A DNA stretch of 64,000 nt from NCBI RefSeq assembly GCF_000712975.1, contig NZ_JHQL01000007.1, positions 84,330 through 148,329 of the forward strand, written 5' to 3'. Shown one piece after another: positions 10,167 through 20,819 of this stretch. The first letter of the stretch is position 1, and each line of letters begins with the position of its first letter. Made by a program: the position numbers and the translations under genes. The notes below the pieces were generated by a model. It was not told the DNA's origin and did no database searches. It was given only the letters and a program-made list of their open reading frames with translations. Origin of the DNA: Vreelandella neptunia. GTDB taxonomy: Bacteria; Pseudomonadota; Gammaproteobacteria; Pseudomonadales; Halomonadaceae.

Positions 10167-11489
10167 TTACAAAATATAGCGCGATAGGTCTTCGTCTACT
10201 GCTAGCTCACCCAGTTGGGCATTGACGTAATCGGCATCAATGACCAGCGGGCTATCCATATCGCCACCTTTAAACGAGGCCTCTTCTAGCAACCGTTCCA
10301 GCACGGTGTGTAGACGGCGAGCACCAATATTCTCAGTGCCTTCGTTCACCTGCCAGGAAATTTCGGCAATGCGCTCGATACCGTCAGGGGTGAACTCAAT
10401 ATCTAGTCCTTCAGTGGCCAGCAGCGCTTGATACTGTTTTGTAAGTGACGCTGATGGCTCAGTGAGGATGCGCTTGAAGTCGCCAGGTGTCAGCGCGTCT
10501 AGCTCTACACGGATCGGCAAGCGTCCCTGTAGTTCAGGAATAAGGTCCGAGGGACGCGACAGGTGGAAGGCACCGGAAGCGATAAATAGAATATGGTCTG
10601 TTTTGACCATGCCGTATTTGGTCGAGACGGTAGAACCTTCGATCAGCGGCAGCAGGTCACGCTGCACGCCTTCACGAGAGACTTCACCGCCACTGGACTG
10701 ACCGCTACCCTTGGCAACTTTATCGATCTCATCCAAGAACACAATGCCGTGCTGCTCGACGGCTTCGACAGCACGAGCTTTGATCTCTTCTTCATTGACC
10801 AGTTTGCTAGCTTCTTCGTCGCGTAGTAACACCAGCGCTTCTTTAACGGTCACGCGGCGCTGCTCACGCTTTTGTTGACCCATGTTAGAGAACAGACTCT
10901 GTAGTTGGCTGGTCATCTCTTCCATGCCAGGCGGCGTCATTATGTCGATGCCTTGCCCATGTGAAGAGACTTCAATGTCGATCTCTTTATCATCCAGCTG
11001 GCCTTCTCGCAGCTTCTTACGGAAGGTTTGACGCGTACCACTATCTTCCCGAGGCTTATCTTCCTGGCCACGGGGCGGCGGCAGTAATGCATCTAGAACG
11101 CGGTCTTCAGCGGCATCCTCAGCGCGATGGCCAACTTCTTCCTTAGCGTGCTCGCGAACCATTTTGATCGCAGCTTCCATCAAATCGCGAATAATCGACT
11201 CAACATCGCGGCCCACATAACCCACTTCAGTAAATTTAGTGGCTTCGACCTTGATGAAGGGTGCTCTGGCCAGTTTGGCAAGGCGACGAGCAATTTCCGT
11301 TTTACCAACGCCAGTAGGGCCAATCATCAGAATATTTTTTGGCGTCACTTCCGGGCGTAGCTCATCGTTTAACTGCATGCGGCGCCAACGGTTGCGCAGG
11401 GCAATAGCGACGGCGCGTTTGGCATCCTGCTGGCCAATAATGTATTGATCCAGGGCATGGACGATTTCGCGGGGGGTCATCTGGGTCAT
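10167..11489 (-). CDS. hslU: ATP-dependent protease ATPase subunit HslU
   Basis: An AAA+ unfoldase that feeds substrates into the HslV peptidase. It is 440 residues from ATG 11487-11489, which reproduces the universal MxxMTPREIV start. An upstream TTG overlapping the hslV stop is also in frame but less likely. Walker A is GPTGVGKTE (about residue 58) and Walker B is VFLDEIDK (about 252). The intermediate I-domain occupies roughly 105-235, and the sensor/arginine region [11 protein letters not shown] lies near the C-terminus. GAGG lies 9 bases upstream, inside the hslV stop region. Cotranscribed with hslV. Confidence 0.97.
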   Translation of the reverse strand: MTQMTPREIVHALDQYIIGQQDAKRAVAIALRNRWRRMQLNDELRPEVTPKNILMIGPTGVGKTEIARRLAKLARAPFIKVEATKFTEVGYVGRDVESIIRDLMEAAIKMVREHAKEEVGHRAEDAAEDRVLDALLPPPRGQEDKPREDSGTRQTFRKKLREGQLDDKEIDIEVSSHGQGIDIMTPPGMEEMTSQLQSLFSNMGQQKREQRRVTVKEALVLLRDEEASKLVNEEEIKARAVEAVEQHGIVFLDEIDKVAKGSGQSSGGEVSREGVQRDLLPLIEGSTVSTKYGMVKTDHILFIASGAFHLSRPSDLIPELQGRLPIRVELDALTPGDFKRILTEPSASLTKQYQALLATEGLDIEFTPDGIERIAEISWQVNEGTENIGARRLHTVLERLLEEASFKGGDMDSPLVIDADYVNAQLGELAVDEDLSRYIL

Positions 11490-11500
11490 AAAAAGGGGCC

Positions 11501-12034
11501 TCAACGGTCGTTGATGTTCAGCTCTTCGAGCGTCACGTGGTGATTGGTAAACACGCAGATGTCGCCGGCGATTTCGAGTGACTTTTCAGTAATTTCACGC
11601 GCAGAAAGCTCAGTGTTTTCCAGCAACGCACGGGCGCTTGCCTGGGCAAAGTTGCCGCCAGAGCCAATCGCAATAATGCCGCGCTCAGGCTCAACCACAT
11701 CACCGTTACCGGTAATAATCAGTGAGGCGCTGTGGTCAGCTACGGCCAGTAGTGCTTCCAGGCGGCGTAACGCTCGGTCGGTACGCCAGTCTTTTGCCAA
11801 CTCAACGGCGGCTTTGGTTAAGTGCCCTTGGTATTTTTCGAGCTGCGCTTCAAATCGCTCAAATAGCGTGAAGGCGTCGGCGGTGCCGCCAGCAAAGCCT
11901 GCTAGCACCTTGCCACGGTAAAGACGACGTACTTTGCTGGCATTTCCTTTCATTACGGTGTTGCCCAGCGATACTTGGCCGTCGCCTGCCAGAACAACGT
12001 GGTTACCACGGCGTACGGATACAATAGTGGTCAT
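11501..12034 (-). CDS. hslV: ATP-dependent protease peptidase subunit HslV
   Basis: A proteasome-like threonine peptidase that forms the HslUV protease with HslU. It is 177 residues. Removal of the initiator Met exposes the catalytic threonine of TTIVSVRRG, and the conserved [12 protein letters not shown] and [14 protein letters not shown] segments follow. AAGGAG lies 8 bases before the ATG. In many bacteria this operon is under heat-shock control; I looked for a sigma-32 promoter in 12035-12121 and could not identify a convincing one. Confidence 0.97.
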   Translation of the reverse strand: MTTIVSVRRGNHVVLAGDGQVSLGNTVMKGNASKVRRLYRGKVLAGFAGGTADAFTLFERFEAQLEKYQGHLTKAAVELAKDWRTDRALRRLEALLAVADHSASLIITGNGDVVEPERGIIAIGSGGNFAQASARALLENTELSAREITEKSLEIAGDICVFTNHHVTLEELNINDR

Positions 12035-12121
12035 GGAGATAACTCCTTGGGGGAGGCATAAGCTCCCGATGACTGATCGGTCACGTCACGCGACCGCAAA
12101 AAAGGCGATTCACAACAAAAT

Positions 12122-12152
12122 GCGGGCGGCTGATAAAAAATCAACCGCCCGC
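12122..12152 (-). terminator. GC-rich hairpin between the SPOR gene and hslV
   Basis: GCGGGCGG (12122-12129) pairs with CCGCCCGC (12145-12152), with further TGAT/ATCA pairing inside an A-rich loop. On the minus strand the downstream arm is followed by ATTTTG, a weak T-run. It probably ends the argS-SPOR transcript ahead of the hslVU promoter. Confidence 0.6.
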
Positions 12153-12276
12153 TAAGTAAAGCCTTCAGATAAAGTGTTTTTTAAACGGTGTTTATGAAAA
12201 TAAAAGCCCGCCTAGCCGTTGTTTAGAGTTGCCTGTCGTTATTTGTTTAGCGTTACAGGTAGCTAACGCAGCTCTG

Positions 12277-12310
12277 TGGATAGGCTAGTTCTTTGGATAG
12301 GCTAGTTCTG
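12277..12310. repeat. 17-bp tandem repeat spanning the stop codon of the SPOR gene
   Basis: Read on the minus strand, CAGAACTAGCCTATCCA (12310-12294) is followed at once by AAGAACTAGCCTATCCA (12293-12277), 16 of 17 bases identical. The TAG in the first copy is the stop codon of the SPOR-domain gene; the second copy repeats it 17 bases downstream. Confidence 0.9.
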
Positions 12311-13081
12311 TAATTGGATCAGTAGAGGCTCAATACCTTGTGTACTCATCAAATCCTGGGCGCGATTTAACTCACGGGTGTCTTCATAAGGGCCTACTTG
12401 AACGCGGTGCCAGGTATCGCCGTTGGCCTTCACTTCGCTAACCTGGGCAAGCAGACTTAAATTGCGTAGACGACTGCGCAGCTGCTCGGCATCGCTTAAT
12501 TCCCGAAATGAGGCAGCCTGCAGCATATAGCGGTTAGGTGTGCTAGAGGGGCTAGCCGTTGCTTGCTGAGCCGCAGCCACTTGCTCTTCAGGGCGCATGT
12601 TAGCGGCAATAACCTGTGCGATAGGATCATCGTTTTGACGCGCACTGGCGTTGCTAGTCGTTGTTTCGCTGGTTGCCGTGTCGTCATTACTTGAGGCCGT
12701 TTGAGCCTGCTGTGCTGCCGCTTCAGGACGGTTTACAGTTGATGGTAGCGACACACCTGGAGCAATAACCTCCGTATCTGGCAGCAGCGTGTAAAACTCA
12801 AACGTGGGCATAGCCGGTTCGGTAACGCTCTCTGTTTGGCGCGCTGCACTACGTTCATCGCTACCGGCAGGCTTGGGTAACACCGTTGCTTGGGGTGTGT
12901 CTTCCTGCGCTTGCCAGGGGGCCGTGCCATGTTGATGCTGTGCCAGAAAAAAGCCTGCTGCTACGCCTGCTATCCCCCAAAGCCAGCCGGGAATTTTGAA
13001 ACCGCCACCCCCTGAGCGTTTGCTGGCTTTACGCTGAGTGGTTGCACCTCGGCGGGTAGGCTTTTCTTTAGGGCTCGCCAT
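12302..13081 (-). CDS. SPOR domain-containing protein (FtsN-like)
   Basis: A bitopic inner-membrane protein of 259 residues. It has a basic cytoplasmic N-terminus (1-30, with TRRGATTQRKASKRSGGG), one membrane segment (about 31-47, PGWLWGIAGVAAGFFLA), a long Ala/Gln/Thr-rich periplasmic linker, and a C-terminal SPOR domain (about 183-258, starting YMLQAASFRELSDAEQLRSR). SPOR domains bind septal peptidoglycan lacking stem peptides, so a division or envelope role is likely. The protein is shorter and more divergent than E. coli FtsN, so I give no symbol. The start lies 9 bases after GAGGAG, which is within the last codons of argS, and argS-SPOR are coupled. This order is seen in Pseudomonas. Confidence 0.85.
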   Translation of the reverse strand: MASPKEKPTRRGATTQRKASKRSGGGGFKIPGWLWGIAGVAAGFFLAQHQHGTAPWQAQEDTPQATVLPKPAGSDERSAARQTESVTEPAMPTFEFYTLLPDTEVIAPGVSLPSTVNRPEAAAQQAQTASSNDDTATSETTTSNASARQNDDPIAQVIAANMRPEEQVAAAQQATASPSSTPNRYMLQAASFRELSDAEQLRSRLRNLSLLAQVSEVKANGDTWHRVQVGPYEDTRELNRAQDLMSTQGIEPLLIQLQN

Positions 13082-13084
13082 CGC

Positions 13085-14770
13085 TTACATCTCCTCTGGG
13101 GCGCTAACCCCCATAAGGTCCAGCCCATTGCGTAGCACCTGCTTGGTTGCTAAACCAAGGGCTAAGCGTGTGTTGCGCAGAGTGTCATCTTCGACCATGA
13201 CCTTAACGGCGTTGTAGCAGGTGTGGAAATCCCCTGAAAGATCCAATAAGTACTGAGCAACCTGCTGCGGTTCGCGATTTTTGGCAGCATTCTCAACCAC
13301 TTCTGGGTAGCGTGCCAAGCGGTTAAGCACGGCCTTTTCCTGGTCGCTATCAAGCAACGCAAGATTAGCTAGAGCAACACCGTGGTTGAAGGGCTGGCCT
13401 GCATCTTCGGCTTTACGCAGCATGCTAGATACCCGTGCATGGGCGTATTGGATGTAGTAAACCGGGTTATCGTTCGATTGCGAGCGAGCCAGGTCAATAT
13501 CAAACGTGAGCTGTGAATCCGCTCGGCGGGCCGCAAGGAAGAAGCGGGTAGCATCACGGCCAACTTCATCAATCAGGTCGCGCACGGTGACATAGCTGCC
13601 AGCACGTTTGGACAGTTTTACCTCTACGCCTGAGCGGGTCACCATGACCATTTGGTGGAGGACATAGTCGGGCCAGCCTTTTGGAATGCCAACTTCCAGT
13701 GCCTGCAAGCCTGCACGAACACGAGTAACCGTGGAGTGGTGGTCAGCTCCCTGCTCATTAATCACGGTTTTAAAGCCGCGCTGCCACTTATTCAGGTGGT
13801 AGGCCACATCCGGCAAGAAATAGGTATAGCCTCCTTCCCGTTTACGCATTACTCGGTCTTTGTCATCGCCAAAGGCAGTCGTGCGCAGCCACATAGCGCC
13901 ATCTTCTTCGTAGGTATGGCCATTAGCAACGAGCTTTTCGACGGTCGCTTCGACTTTGCCATCTTGATACAACGATGACTCAAGGAAGTAGACATCAAAT
14001 TCAACGCCAAATGCTTTCAGGTCTAAGTCTTGTTCACGGCGCAGCCAAGCCACAGCAAAGGCTTGAATGGCATCAAGGTCATTAGCATCTGCTTTCGCAG
14101 TGACTTCACGATCATCGGCTGTCACCATTTTGCCAGCCATATAGTCATTAGCCACATCAACAATGTACTCACCACGATAGCCGTCTGCTGGCCAGCTTGG
14201 GTCATCGGGCCCAAGGCCCTTAGCGCGAGCCTGGACAGACAGCGCTAGGTTTTTGATCTGAGCGCCGGCATCGTTGTAATAAAATTCGCGAGTCACATCG
14301 TAGCCCGTGGCTTCCAATAGGCGGCAAATACAGTCGCCTATTGCTGCGCCTCGACCATGGCCAACGTGCAGTGGCCCTGTCGGGTTGGCAGAAACAAACT
14401 CCACCTGAACCTTCTCACCTTTGCCAATCAGGCTGCGTCCAAAGGCATCGCCGCTATCGAGCACTTGAGCAACAATTTGCGCGGCTGCATCAGTAGCGGC
14501 AAAAAAATTAATAAAACCAGGGCCTGCAATCTCGGTTTTTTGAATGGCATCGCTGGCGGGTAGGGCGGCAACCAATAGGTCGGCAAGCTCGCGAGGTTTC
14601 TTTGCTGCAGGCTTTGCCAGCATAAGGGCTAGGTTGGTGGCGTAGTCGCCGTGGGCTTTATCTTTGGTCGGATCAACTTTAATCGTCGGCTGTAGATCGT
14701 CGGGCAGCACGCCTTGGTGCTTAAGCGCGTCAACTGCGCCTTCTAGCAAAGTAATAATGGTGTCTTTCAT
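13085..14770 (-). CDS. argS: Arginine--tRNA ligase
   Basis: A class I aminoacyl-tRNA synthetase charging tRNA-Arg. Its 561 residues are the normal length. The ATP-binding HIGH-type motif appears in [19 protein letters not shown] (about 125-143) and the KMSKS counterpart as [11 protein letters not shown]. The C-terminal DALR anticodon-binding domain ends in [23 protein letters not shown], the usual end. The ribosome-binding site is weak. The 144-base gap to the upstream priA stop shows no clear terminator. Confidence 0.97.
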   Translation of the reverse strand: MKDTIITLLEGAVDALKHQGVLPDDLQPTIKVDPTKDKAHGDYATNLALMLAKPAAKKPRELADLLVAALPASDAIQKTEIAGPGFINFFAATDAAAQIVAQVLDSGDAFGRSLIGKGEKVQVEFVSANPTGPLHVGHGRGAAIGDCICRLLEATGYDVTREFYYNDAGAQIKNLALSVQARAKGLGPDDPSWPADGYRGEYIVDVANDYMAGKMVTADDREVTAKADANDLDAIQAFAVAWLRREQDLDLKAFGVEFDVYFLESSLYQDGKVEATVEKLVANGHTYEEDGAMWLRTTAFGDDKDRVMRKREGGYTYFLPDVAYHLNKWQRGFKTVINEQGADHHSTVTRVRAGLQALEVGIPKGWPDYVLHQMVMVTRSGVEVKLSKRAGSYVTVRDLIDEVGRDATRFFLAARRADSQLTFDIDLARSQSNDNPVYYIQYAHARVSSMLRKAEDAGQPFNHGVALANLALLDSDQEKAVLNRLARYPEVVENAAKNREPQQVAQYLLDLSGDFHTCYNAVKVMVEDDTLRNTRLALGLATKQVLRNGLDLMGVSAPEEM

Positions 14771-14914
14771 TTAAATATCCGGATGTCGTCGGTGGCGGCG
14801 TGTGCGTGCGCTCATATCAAGTAGCGGCAAAGTGGTCATTATCGGCAATTGGCGCGCAGTTTCAAAGCCGTATTCCGTTACAGGGTGAGCCGGTTGCCTC
14901 TAATACGCCTATCT

Positions 14915-17173
14915 TTACGCAAGAGTTTGCGGGTCAATATCGATAGACCAACGTACTTTGCGAGCGTCTCGGTTTGCCTCTAACCACTGTACCAGCCAGT
15001 TAGCTGCCGTGTGACGCTGGCTACGTTTATCCGCTGCCAGCATGATGTGTATATGATAACGGTTTTGGCGGCGCTCCATGGGGGCAGGAACAGGGCCTAA
15101 ACAGCGAACCGCTAGATTTACCATTGTTAACCATTCCCGTAGAGCCAGAGCAGCTTGCTGAGCCAAAGAGATAGCAGCTTCTTCGTTAGGGCTTTCAAAG
15201 CGTAGCAGGGCCATAAAGCAAAAAGGCGGCAGTTTTGCGATACGGCGCTCTTCTAATAAGCTGCGTGCGAGTGCGCCATAACCATGCTCAGCAAGCTGGC
15301 CCAGGTGCGGGTCATCGGGGTGTAGGGTTTGTACCAAAACCCGTCCTGGATGAGCTGCGCGCCCAGCGCGTCCGGCGACTTGTTCGAGCAACTGCGCGCT
15401 GTGTTCCATGGCGCGAAAGTCAGCAGCATAGAGGCCGCCATCGGCATTGACCACCACCACCAGCGTGACATGGGGCAGGTGGTGGCCTTTAGCGAGCATT
15501 TGGGTGCCAACAAGCAAGCAAGGCTCGCCCCGCTGAATCTCCTTGAGTATCTGCTCAAAACTCTCTTTTTTACGTGTACTGTCGCGGTCAATACGGTGCA
15601 CAGTAACGTTTGGGAACAAGCCTTGAAGCGTTTCTTCGGTGCGTTCGGTGCCGCTGCCCAGAGCGCGCAGGTCACCGCTGCCACACTCGGGGCAAGCGTC
15701 TGGCAGCGCGCGCCGACTATCACAATGGTGGCAGGCTAGTAGTGGCGGCTGCCGGTGCAGCGTCATGCGTGAATCGCATTGCCCGCACTCGGCTATCCAG
15801 CCACAGCTATGGCAGGCAAGCGTTGGTGCAAACCCCCGCCGGTTGATAAACACCAGTGCCTGCTTGCCTGCCTTTAAGGTGTTTTTGATGGCGGTGATAG
15901 CGCCAGGCAGAAGCCCGCCTTGGCGCCGCTGGTGGCGTAGGTCAATCAATTCAAGCCTGGCAGGCGGGTGACGGCTAGGGCGCTGGGTAAGCCGCAGATG
16001 ACGATACGTTCCTGAAAGCGCCTGCTGCAAGCTTTCGAAGGAGGGCGTGGCACTGCCTAATAGCAGGGGAATATTGTGGTAGTGAGCCCTGGCAACGGCT
16101 AAATCTCGAGCGTTGTAGCGAAGCCCATCGTGCTGTTTATAAGAACCATCATGCTCTTCGTCAACGATAATGGCGCCTGGGTTTTTGAGCGGAGTAAAAA
16201 TAGCTGAGCGGGTGCCAATAATGACGAGTGCGCGGCCATTGGCAGCGGCTTCCCATACATCCAGTCGCTCCAAGTCGGTAAGCCCCGAGTGCAGCGCCAT
16301 GACCGGTACCCTAAAGCGGCTCTTGAAACGCGCTAGGGTTTGCGGCGTGAGGCCTATTTCAGGCACCAGTACCAGTGACTGTTTGCCCTTAGCGGCGAGG
16401 GCTTCAATTAGCTGAAGGTAAATTTCAGTTTTACCGCTTCCAGTCACGCCTTCAAGTAAGCAAGGATGGTAGTTTTCGAGTTTTTCATGCAATACAGCAA
16501 GTGCCGAGGCTTGTTCTCTATTCAGCGGAAGCGATGGCGAGGCCAGCAAGTTGCCGCCAGCGGGCGGTGTTGCGGCTAATGTGGTTTCTTGGGGTTGGGC
16601 GAAGCCCTTTTTCTGCAAAGCTAGAAGTTGCTCCCGGGTAAAACCATGGGCAGTGACTGCCCGGCCAGCCAGCCCGTGTGGGTGCTGGCACAGCAGGGCA
16701 TACAGCTCGGCTTGCTTGGGTGCTCGCTGAAGCGATAGTTCATCACCCCGTGACAGCGGGAGCCACAGCGTCTGCATTCTTCCCCCCATGGGATGGCCCT
16801 GGCGCAACCGGGCGGGCATGGCTAGCTGCATCGTGTCGCCTAAACTGTGCTGGTAATAGCGGGCGGCAAAATGGCATAGCCACTGCCAGTCGTTGGGCAG
16901 TGGGGCGTCGTCTAGCACCTCGCTGATAGCACGTAGCTTTGTGCGAGGCAATTCACTGCCGTTGGCAAGCTCTGCCACCACGCCGACTACTTCTCTGCGG
17001 CCAAAGGGTACGCGCACTCTAAGACCCACCACCCAGCCGCACGCGGGAGGCTGGCGTGTTGGCAAATAGTCAAATAATCGTCGCAGCGGCGATGGCAGTG
17101 CGACCTTTAATACTTGAAAAGGTGATGACGTCGCGTCTTGAGGGCGTGCCTGGGTAGAAACAGAGTCGGACAA
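14915..17173 (-). CDS. priA: Primosomal replication restart helicase PriA
   Basis: A 3'-5' superfamily 2 helicase that loads the primosome at stalled forks. The N-terminal DNA-binding domain begins VLKVALPSPLRRLFDYL. Walker A is GVTGSGKTEIY, and Walker B/DEEH lies in AIIVDEEHDGSYKQHDGLRY. The zinc region holds eight cysteines in CxxC pairs (CHSCGWIAECGQC then CHHCDS...CPECG). The open frame extends to 17317, but that would include the rpmE promoter and start. TTG at 17171-17173 sits 4 bases after GGAGG and gives 752 residues, close to other PriA proteins, so I use it. Divergent from rpmE, as in Pseudomonas. Confidence 0.94.
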   Translation of the reverse strand: MSDSVSTQARPQDATSSPFQVLKVALPSPLRRLFDYLPTRQPPACGWVVGLRVRVPFGRREVVGVVAELANGSELPRTKLRAISEVLDDAPLPNDWQWLCHFAARYYQHSLGDTMQLAMPARLRQGHPMGGRMQTLWLPLSRGDELSLQRAPKQAELYALLCQHPHGLAGRAVTAHGFTREQLLALQKKGFAQPQETTLAATPPAGGNLLASPSLPLNREQASALAVLHEKLENYHPCLLEGVTGSGKTEIYLQLIEALAAKGKQSLVLVPEIGLTPQTLARFKSRFRVPVMALHSGLTDLERLDVWEAAANGRALVIIGTRSAIFTPLKNPGAIIVDEEHDGSYKQHDGLRYNARDLAVARAHYHNIPLLLGSATPSFESLQQALSGTYRHLRLTQRPSRHPPARLELIDLRHQRRQGGLLPGAITAIKNTLKAGKQALVFINRRGFAPTLACHSCGWIAECGQCDSRMTLHRQPPLLACHHCDSRRALPDACPECGSGDLRALGSGTERTEETLQGLFPNVTVHRIDRDSTRKKESFEQILKEIQRGEPCLLVGTQMLAKGHHLPHVTLVVVVNADGGLYAADFRAMEHSAQLLEQVAGRAGRAAHPGRVLVQTLHPDDPHLGQLAEHGYGALARSLLEERRIAKLPPFCFMALLRFESPNEEAAISLAQQAALALREWLTMVNLAVRCLGPVPAPMERRQNRYHIHIMLAADKRSQRHTAANWLVQWLEANRDARKVRWSIDIDPQTLA

Positions 17174-17202
17174 TTGGCCTCCGGCGTTTAGTTTGCTAGA
17201 AT
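17174..17202 (+). promoter_or_regulatory. Predicted sigma-70 promoter of rpmE
   Basis: TTGGCC (17174-17179) and TAGAAT (17197-17202) are spaced by 17 bases, with TGC just before the -10. The start of transcription would be near 17209, about 110 bases before the rpmE ATG. The -35 box abuts the priA start codon. Confidence 0.5.
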
Positions 17203-17318
17203 GCGCGGCCGCTCTGAATCTATAGGATGGAGCGGTTAACCGGTTAGCAGTTTTTTCAAACCCGTATGCGGTGCCTGGCAACGGATCAGGTGGCGGCATA
17301 CAGCTCATGAGGCTCAAG

Positions 17319-17534
17319 ATGAAACAAGGTATCCACCCGAATTACAACACGGTCACCGCTAGCTGTTCTTGCGGTGCAAGCTTCCAGGTTGGTTCTACCT
17401 CTGGTCAGGACTTCTCTCTGGACGTGTGCTCCAACTGCCACCCGTTCTACACTGGTAAGCAGAAGCAAGCGACCACTGGTGGCCGTGTAGAACGCTTTAA
17501 CAAGCGTTTTGGCGCTGCTGTTAAGCGCGGCTAA
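17319..17534 (+). CDS. rpmE: 50S ribosomal protein L31
   Basis: A small protein of the large ribosomal subunit, 71 residues from ATG 17319 (GAGG 6 bases upstream); an in-frame ATG at 17307 would add four residues. The zinc-binding cysteines are present (Cys16, Cys18, Cys37, Cys40, in SCSCG and VCSNCHPF), so this is the C+ form, normally made under zinc sufficiency. No cysteine-free paralogue lies in the window. The ending [12 protein letters not shown] is the family signature. It is a single-gene unit followed by two hairpins. Confidence 0.97.
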   Translation: MKQGIHPNYNTVTASCSCGASFQVGSTSGQDFSLDVCSNCHPFYTGKQKQATTGGRVERFNKRFGAAVKRG

Positions 17535-17600
17535 TCCTAACGGATTTGCGCTATTGCATACACACAATGTGTTTTGCAAAAAATCACGCCATGGCGTAAT

Positions 17601-17646
17601 GCCGATCAGTTAAGAAAATTAATATGATCGGCTGACCGATTTTTTC
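17601..17646 (+). terminator. Interlocking hairpins with T-run after rpmE
   Basis: GCCGATCA (17601-17608) can pair with TGATCGGC (17625-17632). Alternatively ATCGG (17627-17631) pairs with CCGAT (17636-17640), a small hairpin followed by six T. The two folds share bases and exclude each other. It probably acts as the first rpmE terminator. Confidence 0.55.
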
Positions 17647-17655
17647 GGAGCCTTC

Positions 17656-17694
17656 AAAACCCATAGTCAGGTTTACTGACTACGGGTTTTTTTA
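17656..17694 (+). terminator. Intrinsic terminator downstream of rpmE
   Basis: AAAACCCATAGTCAG (17656-17670) pairs with CTGACTACGGGTTTT (17676-17690), one mismatch, 5-base loop, followed by a T-run. Together with the hairpins at 17601-17646 and 17751-17788, it accounts for most of the 345-base stretch between rpmE and valS (17535-17879), where I see no gene. Confidence 0.88.
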
Positions 17695-17750
17695 TGTTCT
17701 TAAGCCAGGCACTGGAAGCTCTTCAGGATTTCACCTCGGATGACTTCAGT

Positions 17751-17788
17751 AAAAAGGAGACCGGGTCGGTATCCGATACGGTCTCCTT
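17751..17788 (-). terminator. Intrinsic terminator downstream of valS
   Basis: AAGGAGACCG (17754-17763) pairs with CGGTCTCCTT (17779-17788). A smaller inner hairpin, TCGG/CCGA, lies between. On the minus strand the stem is followed by five T (17755-17751). It lies about 90 bases past the valS stop. Confidence 0.85.
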
Positions 17789-17846
17789 CTAAGCCCACTT
17801 ATCGCAAGCTTAACTGACAAGCATTCCACCTCGAGGTGTCGCCTTT

Positions 17847-17872
17847 AATCTAGCTAATCAACCTAGCTAATC
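17847..17872. repeat. 13-bp tandem repeat just past the valS stop
   Basis: AATCTAGCTAATC (17847-17859) is followed directly by AACCTAGCTAATC (17860-17872), 12 of 13 identical. On the minus strand it starts 7 bases after the valS stop codon, and each copy contains TAG. Confidence 0.85.
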
Positions 17873-17879
17873 GTTCACT

Positions 17880-20726
17880 CTACAGCGCCGCGATCTTCAA
17901 TTGTTGCTCTTCCAGCAGCTTTTTGGCAGCTTGGAATTCAGCGAGTTTGCCACGCTCTTTTTCAACCACGGCTTCTGGGGCTTTGGCGATAAAACCTTCG
18001 TTGCCGAGCTTCTTCTCAATGCCGCCGATCAACTTGTCCTGCTTGTCAATTTCTTTAGCCAGGCGTTTGAGTTCGGCGTCTTTGTCGATGAGATCCGCCA
18101 TGGGCACCAGCACTTCCATATCGCCCACTAGCTGCGTTGCGCAGAGCGGTGCGTCGTCTGGGTTGGGCAGCCAGGTGGCGCTTTCCAGCTTGGCCAGCTT
18201 GGCGAGGAAGTGGCGGTTGCTTTCCAAGCGCTGGGCGTCTTCCGGCTTGCCTTTGGTGAGCAGTACGTCCAGCGGTTTGCCAGGGGCAATGTTCATCTCG
18301 GCGCGGATGTTACGCACTGCGATAATCACGCCTTTTAACCATTCGATATCCCGAGTGGCCTGTTCGTCGATTTTGCTTTCGTCGGCTTCCGGCCAGGCTT
18401 GGAGCATGATCGACGCGCCATCACCGACGAAGGTACCGGCCAGCGGTGCAACGCGCTGCCAGATCTCTTCTGAGATATAGGGCATCATCGGGTGAGCGAG
18501 GCGCAGAATAGTTTCCAGTACGCGCACGAGCGTACGGCGGGTACCGCGTTTGGCTTCTGCACTGGCGTTTTCGTCCCATAAAACAGGTTTGGAAAGCTCC
18601 AGGTACCAGTCGCAGTACTCGTTCCAGACAAACTCATACAGCGCTTGGGAGGCGTGGTCGAAGCGGTACTCGTCCATCGCTTTAGTGACCTGGGTTTCAG
18701 TTTGCTGCAGCTGGGAAATAATCCAGCGGTCGGCCAGTGAAAGCTCAACGTCGCCACCCTCTGTTCCACAGTCTTCACCTTCGGCATTCATTAGCACGTA
18801 GCGTGAAGCGTTCCACAGCTTGTTGCAGAAGTTGCGGTAGCCATCCAGGCGGTTCATATCAAACTTAATATCGCGCCCGGTGGTTGCCTGGGAAAGGAAC
18901 GTAAAGCGCAGGGCATCGGTGCCGTGGGCTTCAATGCCGTCTTTAAATTCGTCCTTGGTTGCTTTGGCGATGGCCTTGGCCTGTTTCGGCTGCATCATAT
19001 TGCCGGTGCGCTTTTCCAGCAGCGCATCTAGCGTGATGCCGTCAATCAGGTCGATTGGGTCCAGTACATTGCCCTTGGATTTGGACATTTTCTGACCCTG
19101 ACCGTCGCGTACCAAACCGTGCACATAAACGGTTTTGAACGGGACTTCGCCAGTGAACTTGAGGGTCATCATGATCATCCGGGCGACCCAGAAGAAGATA
19201 ATGTCAAAACCGGTCACCAGCACGCTGGAGGGGTGGAAGGTTTCCAGTTCTGGGGTTTTTTCTGGCCAGCCTAGGGTGCCAAACGTCCACAGGCCCGAAC
19301 TGAACCAGGTGTCGAGGACGTCTTCGTCTTGGGTCAGGGTGACGTCTGCCGAAAGGCCGTGCTTCTCGCGGGCTTCCTCTTCGCTACGGGCAACGTAGAC
19401 ATTGCCTTCCGCGTCGTACCAGGCAGGAATGCGGTGGCCCCACCACAGCTGGCGGGAGATACACCAGTCTTGCAGGTCGCGCATCCAAGCGAAGTACATG
19501 TTTTCGTAGTTCTTCGGTACGAACTGGATGTCGCCGTTTTCTACCGCTTCAATGGCGGGCTTGGCCAACGTTTCTACCGCAACAAACCATTGATCAGTAA
19601 GCAGCGGTTCGATCACATCGCCGGAACGGTCGCCATAGGGCAGGGTGTTGTTGACGGCTTCTACCTGTTCCAAAAGGCCCAGAGCGTCCATATCGGCAAC
19701 AATTTGCTTACGCGCTTCAAAACGGTCCAACCCTGCGTATTTGGCGGGCAGGGTGGCGTCTTCGTCGGGCTGGGGAGTGCCTTTTAGGTCGAAGATTTCA
19801 GCGCGCTCAAGGATGGTGGCATCCTTGGTGAACACATTGATCAGCAGGTGGTTCTGGCGCTTGCCGACTTCGTAGTCATTGAAGTCGTGGGCCGGGGTGA
19901 TCTTTACGCAGCCGGAGCCTTTTTCCATATCGGCGTGCTCGTCGGCAACGATAGGAATGCGGCGGCCGACCAGCGGCAATTCGATAAATTTGCCGACCAG
20001 CGAAGCATAGCGAGCATCATCGGGGTTAACCGCGACACCCGTATCGCCTAGCAAGGTTTCAGGGCGAGTGGTTGCCACGACCAGGTAATCGTTACCATCG
20101 GCGGTTTTGACGCCATCGGCCAGCGGGTAGCGGAAGTGCCAGAAGCTGCCCTGCTGCTCTTTGTTTTCCACTTCCAGGTCGGAAATCGCGGTGTGTAGGG
20201 TAGGGTCCCAGTTAACCAGGCGTTTGCCACGGTAGATCAACTTTTCTTCGTGCAAGCGCACGAACACTTCTTGCACGGCTTTATAGAAGCCGTCATCCAT
20301 CGTGAAGCGCTCGCGGGACCAATCAACGCTGGCGCCCATGCGGCGCAGCTGGCGGGTGATGTGGCCGCCGGACTCCTCTTTCCACTCCCATACCTTGTCG
20401 ATAAACGCATCGCGGCCCAGGTCGTGGCGGGTTTTGCCTTCTTCCGCGGCAATTTTACGCTCAACCAGCATTTGCGTGGCGATTCCGGCGTGGTCGGTGC
20501 CTACCTGCCACAGGGTGTTGTTGCCCTGCATCCGCTTCCAACGCGTCAGGGTATCCATAATGGTGTCCTGGAACGCGTGGCCCATGTGCAGGCTGCCGGT
20601 CACGTTAGGCGGTGGAATCATGATCGAAAACGGCTTACCGCGGCCTGTTGGGGCGAAGCGGTTGTCGGCTTCCCAGCGTTCGTACCAGCGGGTTTCGATC
20701 TGTTCGGGTTGGTAGGTCTTTTCCAT
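17880..20726 (-). CDS. valS: Valine--tRNA ligase
   Basis: A class I synthetase charging tRNA-Val and editing misactivated threonine. HIGH appears in [15 protein letters not shown] (residues 38-52 from this start) and KMSKS in [16 protein letters not shown]. The editing domain (about 190-340) contains [17 protein letters not shown]. The C-terminal arm is a charged coiled coil (about 885-945). ATG 20724-20726 gives 948 residues, close to E. coli ValS; the open frame runs up to a TTG at 20765 with no support. No clear ribosome-binding site is seen. HlyD of the secretion locus ends 93 bases upstream. Confidence 0.96.
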   Translation of the reverse strand: MEKTYQPEQIETRWYERWEADNRFAPTGRGKPFSIMIPPPNVTGSLHMGHAFQDTIMDTLTRWKRMQGNNTLWQVGTDHAGIATQMLVERKIAAEEGKTRHDLGRDAFIDKVWEWKEESGGHITRQLRRMGASVDWSRERFTMDDGFYKAVQEVFVRLHEEKLIYRGKRLVNWDPTLHTAISDLEVENKEQQGSFWHFRYPLADGVKTADGNDYLVVATTRPETLLGDTGVAVNPDDARYASLVGKFIELPLVGRRIPIVADEHADMEKGSGCVKITPAHDFNDYEVGKRQNHLLINVFTKDATILERAEIFDLKGTPQPDEDATLPAKYAGLDRFEARKQIVADMDALGLLEQVEAVNNTLPYGDRSGDVIEPLLTDQWFVAVETLAKPAIEAVENGDIQFVPKNYENMYFAWMRDLQDWCISRQLWWGHRIPAWYDAEGNVYVARSEEEAREKHGLSADVTLTQDEDVLDTWFSSGLWTFGTLGWPEKTPELETFHPSSVLVTGFDIIFFWVARMIMMTLKFTGEVPFKTVYVHGLVRDGQGQKMSKSKGNVLDPIDLIDGITLDALLEKRTGNMMQPKQAKAIAKATKDEFKDGIEAHGTDALRFTFLSQATTGRDIKFDMNRLDGYRNFCNKLWNASRYVLMNAEGEDCGTEGGDVELSLADRWIISQLQQTETQVTKAMDEYRFDHASQALYEFVWNEYCDWYLELSKPVLWDENASAEAKRGTRRTLVRVLETILRLAHPMMPYISEEIWQRVAPLAGTFVGDGASIMLQAWPEADESKIDEQATRDIEWLKGVIIAVRNIRAEMNIAPGKPLDVLLTKGKPEDAQRLESNRHFLAKLAKLESATWLPNPDDAPLCATQLVGDMEVLVPMADLIDKDAELKRLAKEIDKQDKLIGGIEKKLGNEGFIAKAPEAVVEKERGKLAEFQAAKKLLEEQQLKIAAL

Positions 20727-20819
20727 GGGGAGTCGGCTCACGGCTTGCAAAAAAAATGGTGGCAAGTATACCGCGAACGACCCCCTGGCGTCAGGGGCGT
20801 TGATGAAACCGCACAGCGG

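Noticed and set aside
17174..17317. Longer PriA with an extra 48 N-terminal residues
   Set aside because: The extension overlaps the rpmE promoter region and has no ribosome-binding site; the TTG at 17173 follows GGAGG and fits the family length.
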